From: Rhynchonema sp. JSB1_4
Lineage: Eukaryota > Nematoda > Chromadorea > Monhysterida > Xyalidae
Reading direction: 5' to 3'
Length of the DNA stretch: 64,000 bases
Assembly (NCBI GenBank): GCA_030248065.1
Contig: JASAMV010000278.1
Location: forward strand, 1 to 64,000
The notes beneath the pieces are model-generated. The model ran no database searches. It was not told the DNA's origin and worked only from the letters and a program-made list of their open reading frames with translations. Of the stretch, positions 55,370 to 64,000 are shown piece after piece (within the stretch, counting starts at the first letter, position 1; each line of letters begins with the position of its first letter). A program made the position numbers and the translations under genes.

Positions 55370-58073
55370 TAATCACACAATCGACAGACTGCGAACATTA
55401 TATTCGATATGATGATAACAATAAATAATTACAATCTATCAAATTAACGTCCGTTTGGAGTCGACAGACGACAACGAAAATCCCGTGTGTTCTTCTCAAT
55501 CTTGTTGACTGAATGATGTTTCATCGTCTTAGCGAAGGATGTTCAAACTGATCACACTTAAAAACACGACGCGGCGGCTGCTGGCTTGCTAATTGGCTCC
55601 AGCTGCGTACAACCAATCAATCACCGGTTATCATCATTTGAATTTCGAAATTCGCGCCCGTCGTCGTCGTTTTCGCGCCTTCTTGCCCACACAACATATA
55701 CACCGCTATTGAGTCCGAGGCCAGATCACATACAAACTTGTAATGTTTCATGTATTGGTATGGTAAATTTCCAAATTCGCTGCCGCACAGTAAAGTACGC
55801 CCCATAGTTAATGTCAGGTTCTAAACCCGAAAATCAACTTGTGAAACATTCTGACAGCCAACACACACGCAGCTTGCCAGCCAGCCAGGCAGCTGCGCGC
55901 AATGTTTCAGAACCGCGCATGGTTAGCGTTCGGGTTTATAACTTGACGTTAACTATGGGGCGTATTTTACTGTGCGGCAGCGAATTTGGAAATTTACTAT
56001 ATTTTATTTTCTGATACAGTGTGGTCATGCGAAATTGTGTTTGCAAGACAGGGTGCATCGTGCGTGGCAGCGATGCCAAACCAGCACCTGATGTGCAAAA
56101 CCACTTTTCGCCGTTTCCACACACGTTTTCGACAGCAAGCAATAAATTTGGTTTCCACGTAATGAATTTGTGGTAAGTTTCTCTATATTGAACAACAAAA
56201 CTTGATGATCGAAATATTTTTAGATGTGTTCTTGCTGGATAATCAACACACAAAATGGGCCCGTAGCAAACATCGTCCGCGGTCTGGGCTTAGTCTCGAA
56301 CTTGGGGCTGGGCGTTTATTGATTTTTTGCGGCTTCGAGAATTTCTAATGTTCCTGGACGACTGCAAAAAATAACGTTTGCCCTCGTCCGTGTATTATTT
56401 GACGCATGTTCGCAGAGAGTACGAACAAGTTGTGTCCGTTTTCTGGCCAAATCCGATCCCAGACCGAGGTTGAGGTTCTCTACGGGCTAAAATGTTCTGG
56501 ACAACTCTTACCCCGTTATGTTCATGGAAATGTGCGTTTGTTTTCTCTCGTGTTCTTTCGAATTGTGTATTATTCTCACTCGATTTCTTGACTGCATCGC
56601 CGCTCAAAGCCTAAGAGACGGACTAAACTGTAGATTATCATTAGGTATGATTGTTTTGTTGTCTGTATTATTATGAAGTTTTCTGTTGGTCCATTCTTAT
56701 CCAATCCAGCTCGCGTTTATTGTATTGCTGAAGCGAACTCTATGAGAATTTTTATCAACGTTTTGTTTTGAGTCAACGGAAAGGCTGCTCCATTGACGTG
56801 TGTAGGTAGTTTAGATTTCGGATGGGCTTTTGAATCATCTGGCAGAACAATACCAGTAATTATTTCCGTTGAATCCGAACAATCAAAGATTCGAAATGGT
56901 TCTGTGGTATTGTAGTACGCCAACATGGGGGCACTTTTTATTCCGTAAATTTGTAAAAACTGGCAGTTTGCGAGTTTTTGGTTCTTTCATTTCTTTCGAC
57001 TTCGTTGTTTCTGTTCTTTCGATCATCTCAAACGTTGCTCCCATGTGATGTGTGAGCAACTTTTATGCTGGTCCGAAGATATGACCTACAAAAATCGACG
57101 GGACATTTTGTGACTCGTTACAATTGAAATAGAAAGTGGCCCCCGGGTGTATCCACAGCATTGTTGCTCGTGAAACATCAGTGAAACTGTTTGCGCTGCA
57201 AGCCACACACCACTACTAATTCATACAACAAAAGGAGTGCGTTGTTTATACACTGTGATATTTTGCCACCGTTTTTTTTCTCGGATGGCAAATTCCTTTT
57301 TTCCTTTGTACTTTTTTACTCAGTCTTTGGTCACCTACCCGGCAGATTATTTTAATTTTGTGTATGACACTAGCTGTTTTGAAACAATGACTTCTGCTGT
57401 CATTTTTTTCATAATTTGCAAGAGACAAAAAGGTTCATGTACATCCACTTCCGTACTAACTTCTTGGCGCCCCAACTTGTACCTTGCGCGTTAAAAGTCA
57501 AAATTTGGTTCACTTTTGTAAATGTTTTTGTTTTTTACGTGTGGGTCCAGAAGATCTGGTTTTGTTGTGAGAAATGAATGCTTTTCCAAAATAAAAAACA
57601 GAGATAAAATATCTGCTGTTTTTTATTTCTTCTTTGGCTCTAGTTAACAGCTATTATTCATTTTTAGCGCCGCAATTCCCTGAAATGACTATGTGCACTT
57701 GTGTCCAATTTAGTGCCAGGTGGGACCACACTGTACGTCTGCATGAGGCTAGAACGTGTATTATGCTTCGTATATTTGGCGTGCAGCCTGTGAAATACAC
57801 AGTTGATAATATTTATAATTGCCATATTACAATGACTAATTATCCACGCTGATTTTTAGCGCTGTAGCTTTTATGATGTATACATATTTCCTTTTTTCAT
57901 GCACATGTGAGTGATGATTGATTTTTTCTCAAAAGTAAAAGATTATGTGCTCCCGGATCGTGCCAGTTTCCTTATTGGATTTGGGACCGTCTCAGGTGGA
58001 CCACAACACGGACCTCATGGCTACATCGACTATAGCCCTAGTCTGCCAGGATAGCAACGGGAGGGCTCCAGGG
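55370..58073. other. Intergenic stretch after the kinase gene
   Basis: Apart from the MITE at 55759-56001 no gene is supported. A minus-strand frame at 56717-56926 (with AYYNTTEPFRIFDCSDSTE) has protein-like composition and could be an isolated exon, but has no partner exons I can identify. Confidence 0.4.
55759..56001. mobile_element. Palindromic MITE related to the TATAGTAAATTTC family
   Basis: The left arm GGTAAATTTCCAAATTCGCT continues through GCCGCACAGTAAA.TACGCCCCATAGTTAA. The right arm is its inverse, ending AATTTACTAT. It shares terminal sequence with 14457 and 20525 but has a different core. Confidence 0.8.
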
Positions 58074-58722
58074 CAGGGTTGGGCAAAAAAAGGTTTTTGA
58101 AAAAAAATTTTTTTTTAATTTTTTTTAAAATTTTTCGGGGGAACAAAATGTTCTAAAACGTCCAAAAATGGCCTTTGTGGGGGTTATTTTTTGTCATTTT
58201 TTCTCAAGGGTCGAAAAATTTTCTTCACAGAATCACTTTTGGGGCATGTATTTGGTATCTAAGATGCCCCAAATGATGTTATTATACCTCCCCGTGATAC
58301 ATGAGACACAGTATGCATGTACTTACATGGTACTTTGATGTCATACCCCATCGGGTCGGTCATATACGACTGATTCAGCGACCCGACAAATATTTCTGCA
58401 GCTTATATTCTCAATTCTGTATGGTTTATGAGTGAATCTTGCTTATTCGACCACAAACCGTTGTGTCTGATACCACAGAGCAGCAATCATAGGTCCATAA
58501 CAAGCACAGACTGTTGGATCGCATCGAAATGACGTAAACACCCTTCATAAGTGATGCAAACCAAGTCACAAAAGTGACTTGTCAATTAAAGTTGCATTTT
58601 TTCGCGATTTTGCGCGTTTTTTAGGCAAATTTGGTAAAATTTCCCCGAATCTGAGACTTTTAAAAAAAATTTTAATTTTTTTTTAAAAACTTGTTTAAAA
58701 AAAAATTTTTTTTCCAACCCTG
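58074..58722. mobile_element. hAT-type MITE, TSD CTCCAGGG
   Basis: The ends CAGGGTTGGGCAAAAAA and CCAACCCTG are flanked by CTCCAGGG (58066-58073, 58723-58730). A/T-rich subtermini and GGGGAACAAAATGTTCTAAA are as in the 18112 fragment. Confidence 0.92.
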
Positions 58723-58730
58723 CTCCAGGG

Positions 58731-60738
58731 GGCATCGTTGTTCGGCCAAATTCGCCCCCTAAGGGGGCACTGTTTCGGAAAGAAAAAGGACCCCTAAATC
58801 GCAGGATTTTCACTCTTTGTACCTACGCGTCAAAAGTAAAAAATCGCGCGCTTTGCGCGTTAGATGCATCCGTTTACAATGAAAAGTATTCACACGCATA
58901 AAAAGTGCCAAAATTTCGCATTGTCCCATTTTGTACAGCACTTCGTTGTAAAGGGCCCCAAATTATTCTTAGCAATCATTGCATAAAATGACTTCAAAAC
59001 TGGAACAAGCACCAGAAAAAATGACTTGGGGTTGGCTGAATCCGCCACTGCAATAGCTCTGGGCTGTTTTTTCTCCAGTTCAGAAAATGCGTCGGTGCAC
59101 CAGTGCTCGAATGTTGCCTGTGTTTAAGCACAAACATGCTTCTTCATTATCACCAAAAACAGCGGCTAGTTGATGTTTCACAAAGCGGCGTCTCAAAACA
59201 GGTCAATATTTGCTAGCTCCATGAGGCCAATCAAATCAAGAATTTATTTTATTGGTGTTTCACTTTTGATATCGAAGATGATCACAGCTCACAACGCACC
59301 ACCTGTTCATTGTGTGCCGCCACTGTTGGCGTGTGTTTCTCACAGTACACTGGCACCGTGTATTGCACACGCATAGTGAACACTGGTGGTGGCTGGCTGG
59401 CTGATGTTTCATTTGTCAATTGGTGTTGTGGCATGTCTTGGCTGCTGGATGATTTACGTTTCGATCGGTCTGACTGGAAACCAATTTCAATTCGTGTTTT
59501 GCTGAAACATCAGTCAGGCCCGACCTTGTGGCGATGCTTTCTTATTTATCTAACTCGATGTTTCGAGCGAAGCTATGAACTGGGTTGACATGTCCATAAG
59601 GGTCATAGATATGTATCAACCTTTGCCGGACGCCTACTTTGGCCTTTTGCTTCGGCCGTATTTGTGTCGCTGCAATGCTGCTCATCCACTGGTTTTGACC
59701 AGCGTAAAAGTGCCGTTTAGAAGGTGCAGGGAAACAAAAGACTTACACGCTGGTCGAAATTACGGTCAAACTGCATCACAATATGCGGTTCAACCATAAA
59801 AATTTAGAACTCCGCCATGCGCAGGGTAGTCCGCGCTGGTGCAGCATTCACCTGGTGCACGGCCATTGGTCATTTGATACTGACGATGCCCTGATGCGCC
59901 AAACGCAACCAAGCATCTTCAATGCACGCTCGTGCTTTTGCTTGGTCGCTGACCACCGTAGGGCACGAGCTCGACAATGGTATTCAATACCCATTTGCAT
60001 TATTTTTATCCCCCACACTGACGATGTCCCTATGCACCAACATTGCTGTCGCATTCGCTTGCTGACGAGCACGAGCCCGATTCAATCGCCGATGAAACAT
60101 CATTCATCGTGTTCTCGTCGTCGTTCGGTTCCTTGCCGCTTTCGATCTGCGTGTGTGTGAAACATCAGTTTTTATACCACCGTTCATGTTTCGGAGCCAT
60201 ATTCATTCAAATCGGTTATTCAAATAAATCCGCTTGTTCCACTTTCGCAGCGGACGAAGCGATTATCAAAGCTGGTGTGGTCTTGTGTCATCGCGGACAA
60301 AACAACTAAAGTCTCGAATTGCGACCTAATTCAATTCGTGACTGGGACTGGGGATCACAAAACCCAACCGTTGTTCTGTCAACTGTTGTGCCCCGCAGCC
60401 TAGTCGTGGTCATATGACTTACATATGTATGTATTTTATGACGCTTTATGCATGAATCAGATAGTAGGAGTATTTTCAAGTTTTGGCGACGCCGCCAGTT
60501 TCGGCCCGATCTAAGATGTTGCCTGACATTGTAGCCAATAGAGGATATTATTTACCCTGGTCGAAATTGGTGACACCAGGAAATCTCGAACACAAAAAGT
60601 CCAACGAAACAAAGCAAGGCCGATCAGCAAGTTTTCGGCCGTAGAATGAAAATTATAATTATCGATTTACTCACCTCCGATCGTTGATCAATGCACGTTT
60701 TCTTCATATCGACCGCGATCTGACGAAAAAGTGCAGCG
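58731..60738. other. Unassigned stretch with one MITE-like core
   Basis: A CGCGCGCTTTGCGCG palindrome at 58845-58859, set between G/C runs, looks like an unresolved MITE core. From 59170 to 60310 there are several frames and six GATGTTTCA motifs. Splice-bounded short segments such as 60074-60150 (ADEHEPDSIADETSFIVFSS) might be exons of the gene at 60739, but I cannot join them. Confidence 0.35.
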
Positions 60739-61287
60739 ATGTTTCCTCTCCCAAACGATTATGTGATAGAAATTAAGAGAAAACGACCCACCATTGGATT
60801 CGATGCGGTCGACGCCAAGCTGTTTTTCACGCCCGAATCAGAGTTTTCAGTGAATGACGAATTGCAAGAATTGTCGCGGTCCGACATGATGATGTTTCAA
60901 ATGGTTGTACGCTTGCTGTTGTTGTTGTGTTTGTGGTAAAAATTGAAAGCCAGAAAAGTGTCTGTGATTTTGAAATTTGAACTGAAATACCCCAAGCCCA
61001 ATGTGTTGCTTGATTCATACTATATCAGCCCACCGCTCCCTCATTTCGTTAAAACGTTTTTTGCCCTTTATTTCACTTTAGGTGGTTGCGGTCCCGCAAA
61101 TAAATTTTACGCAAAACTGATAACTGCTGCCAGAACGGCTTTACCACACATTTTCAAGGTGTGTGGTGCCAAAGGGTTTTTTTATTTCTTTATGTTATTT
61201 TTGTCATTTTATGCAGATCCCACTAACCTCAAAGTCGTGGTGGTGCAAAGGTTTGTGTACACGTCGGTGATTGAGTTCAGCACTTAA
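60739..61287 (+). CDS. Possible short multi-exon gene of unknown function
   Basis: ATG 60739 opens a protein-like stretch (MFPLPNDYVIEIKRKRPTIG, then FDAVDAKLFFTPESEFSVND) to about 60906, where GTTGTACG could be a donor. Further candidate exons: near 60954 (KVSVILKFELKYPKPNVLLD), 61082-61160 (GPANKFYAKLITAARTALPH) preceded by a TTTCACTTTAG acceptor, and 61216-61250. Phases do not all agree, so the structure is tentative. No family is recognised. Confidence 0.35.
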
Positions 61288-61752
61288 CACTTGCACGAGG
61301 CTATTGTTTTACAAAACAACAGCGTGTAAATGTTCTAGTTTCAGTTGCGGAGTAAAACAAAAGAATTGTAAGTTGAGCGTGTATGGTTTCGTATAACTTC
61401 CGTTTTGATAAACAACAAATTACACGCGTGCATGCGCAAATAGCACAGACATAGCAAATCAGGATATTACATTTGGTTATGTAATACTTCATGGTGGAGC
61501 AGCAGTGCAAAAATCTCAATCTCAGGTGTACATCGGGTCAACGGATCTGGTTTTATATCGAACGCATTAATGAATTGCATTGGCTGCTGGAATAATTAAT
61601 AAAAGTGTCAGTTCGATACCTTCATTACTTAAAAAACATACCTTAAAACAAATCAGTTGACTTTCCGAACCTGTCCAACAAAATAAAATGTCTCATATTA
61701 TGCGACAGCGATTATGAATCCCTAATCTCACAGTAGTATCCGATTCCATATA

Positions 61753-64000
61753 ATGCGCGCAAGCACCAGACTTTTATGGCCGGCGGTTGCTCTTGTCACA
61801 CACTACTGTCGCGCAGTTGAGGCATTGGCAATCGATAATGGGGTAGTTGGTGATCCGCGGGTCGTCTGCAATGAGGAAGGGGTGGCCATACATGTCGAGA
61901 CCAGAAACGAATTTCTCGGCAGAATTTTCGTCAAGGCTGGCTTTCTGGAGTTTTCGTGCTTTTTTGTGAATTGTACTCTGTAGGATACACCCAGACCGTG
62001 TTTATATGGTGACATTTTATTTAGTGAAACGATGTAGCTGTGCGAGTTTCGCAAATTTCGGCCTGTTTTCATAGACAGGCGAAGTGCCAGGCCGGTCGGC
62101 GGTGCGAACACCTCTGGCCAATGTGCCCTCCATGATGAATTTCTGATATTTTTCTCACTGATCCGTCGTTTATCTGCTGGCTACCGCTTCCGCGGTCAAC
62201 ATTTTTCTTCGTGTGACCGTATACTAATAAACAGATATTCCGTATCCTAATTTGCATTGTAATTTTCTTCGCATCTATTTTTAGAATGAATCCAACAAAA
62301 CCAGCTGCACGACTGCCGGTCGGCCGAACATGCCTGGTAACACGGCGCCCTCACTCGCCATACTTTTCGATCAGTGCAGTATGTTCAGGTCGAGACAGGT
62401 TGGTTATTGTTTTGTCATTATTTTAGTCACGGTGTGAGGTGAAAGATCAGCATGGACGGACTTTCAGTCGAATCTCGCTAGCAGGGATCCTGATTTTAGT
62501 CCCGATCCCGACTACAACAAGCCGGAGCCCGGACCGATCCGGCATTCTTTTCGGGATCATAATCAGGAAGTATAAATTAATGCCCCGAATTCGAGCAAAT
62601 ACATATACTGTGTCTGAATTGTAGTGTATATTTAATACCTGTGTCGTGTGCCAAATGAAACATCAGCCTGTCCTATAAAATGTTGGAATTGTAGGATTGC
62701 GCCAGAAACCGATCCCGATCTCAACAAAACCCCGCTAGAGCATTGCGTCCGGTATTTTTTGAACACGAAAGTGTCCATGTTGAATCTCAATTTTGTCGTT
62801 GACGTTTGACGCCACACAGTAAACACTTACATTACTTATATATTCTTTACAATGACCAAAAGTGATGTGTCCTGCCAACCGAACGCCGCAAAGGGTGTAG
62901 ATTGTACTGACAAACAGTAGTAGAGAGAGTGCAACCGAAGTGTCCTTTCCAGCTCAACCCGCGTGGCATGATGTACTCTGTGACAATGGTGGTCAGTTTC
63001 CACCCCCATTTTATCACCAAGGTCGACCGTGCTTATCATGTCAAATGTTTCTATGGCGAAGTTAATGAAATCGTCACAGTCAACATGGATGTCAGGTTCG
63101 TTTTGTATGGTGACGATGCGCAGGGAAACTTGGTCGAAGCTGGCAACCAACACAACAATATGTTGCACATTTCACTTTACGATGAGAGATACAAAACATT
63201 ATTCTTGAGCATGTACTATTTTGAGCCGTGGCCAGTTTGAATGGAAGTAACGCCTGATTCATTTCGACAACGGGACAATCACGAAAATTTTTCTTCGGAC
63301 CGCATGTTTTGCCGCTGTAGCCTTCGCAGATAAATTTCGCTTTACACTGTTGTTCAGTGGAAATGAAGCTGGCGTGTAGACGTGTCCTACTGTAGTGGGC
63401 AAACCCTGTCGACATATTCACCAAGTCGTAATATATAGTCTTCAGTCGTGATGCTTGCCTTGAACAACATGAAAGGTCACTGGCGCACTGTGGCCACCCT
63501 CATTGCAGTATGTTACCCACATCGCCCGCGTCAAGCGCGATGGCAATGCCTCAATGCACCTATTCGATTCGATCGGGTGGAGTCGACGGGCCGCAAGTGG
63601 AATTCGCCAATATTGGTGACAAAGTGATACATCGATGGGATTGTGACACCGGTTCATGATTTTCTCTTCAGTTTGGCGTGCGGAGGACTTTTTATGGGGT
63701 TCGTGTCCGACAATAGGTCACCGTCGGTCTATGACACCGCGTAATGTTTTTTGATATATTGCAATAATTAATTGGGATTAATATCTTGGGTGTCTCTCTC
63801 TCTCTGCCTCATCTCTCTGCGTGATCACCATATATGTACATGGTCGTCTGCTGGTGCCTTCGCGCTGACGGCGGTCTGGACCAAATAACTGGACGAAATT
63901 CACTGCTGTCACGTTCACGTCATTTTCAGACATGTACAGATTTCTGGTGAAAAGCTGTTACGTCGAGGACGGACAGCACGACCCGGTGGCGGTGGTGGAT
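61753..64000 (+). CDS. Cuticlin-like ZP-domain membrane protein, 3' end beyond window
   Basis: ZP-domain proteins of nematodes are secreted or membrane-tethered and polymerise in cuticle or apical matrix. The first exon (from ATG 61753) encodes a probable signal segment (RLLWPAVALVTHYCRAVEAL) and the ZP start (IDNGVVGDPRVVC, VETRNEFLGRIFVK). Later exons join in phase: 62285-62398 (PSLAILFDQCSMFRSRQ), 62953-63095 (LNPRGMMYSVTMVVSFHPHF, ITKVDRAYHVKCFYGE), 63509-63651 (AMPQCTYSIRSGGVDGPQVE, IGDKVIHRWDC) and 63930 to the edge (MYRFLVKSCYVEDGQ). The conserved Cys order and NPRG...FHP.FITK.DRAY.V.C motif are typical of CUT/CUTL proteins. The donor of exon 1 and probably one short exon between 61940 and 62285 are unresolved. 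The C-terminal part, including the expected furin site and TM segment, lies outside. Confidence 0.85.
63261..63424 (-). CDS. Possible EGF-like exon on the opposite strand in a ZP-gene intron
   Basis: The minus-strand frame contains QQCKAKFICEGYSGKTCGPK and FRDCPVVEM, resembling the end of an EGF-like or DSL-like repeat, though the CxGYxGxxC spacing is one residue shorter than usual. No partner exons or clear splice sites are identified. It may be chance. Confidence 0.25.

Overview
This is eukaryotic, almost certainly nematode, genomic DNA. Four multi-exon protein genes can be assembled with consistent splice phases: a serpentine chemoreceptor-type GPCR, a four-repeat protein I do not recognise, 26S proteasome ATPase Rpt2 and casein kinase 1 gamma. 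A fifth, a cuticlin-like ZP-domain gene, runs off the right edge. The GPCR style, the cuticlin-like gene, the mostly short GT-AG introns and the scattered degenerate TTAGGC (nematode telomere-type) repeats all point to a nematode. I cannot name the species.

Layout: 1-2.9 kb repeats; 2.95-6.1 kb GPCR (-); 5.4-5.7 kb a broken gene inside GPCR intron 1; 8.1-13.3 kb four-repeat gene (-); 13.4-24.3 kb a transposon-rich block without intact host genes, ending in a Merlin-type element; 24.4-37.0 kb rpt-2 (+), whose 6.5-kb first intron holds transposons nested five deep; 37-44.4 kb repeats including a cluster of nested hAT-type MITEs; 44.4-55.4 kb casein kinase 1 gamma (+); 55.4-60.7 kb mostly unassigned; 60.7-61.3 kb a possible short gene; 61.75-64.0 kb ZP-domain gene (+, partial).

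The host genes are housekeeping or signalling genes with no operon-like relationship. The striking content is the mobile DNA. Fourteen elements have perfect 8-bp target duplications and nearly all have hAT-like CAGnG termini. Others are TA-flanked, TTAA-flanked or foldback elements. One long-terminal-inverted-repeat element carries its own TATA-box gene for a C2H2/acidic protein but no recognisable transposase. Nesting and shared target duplications allow the order of some insertions to be read directly.
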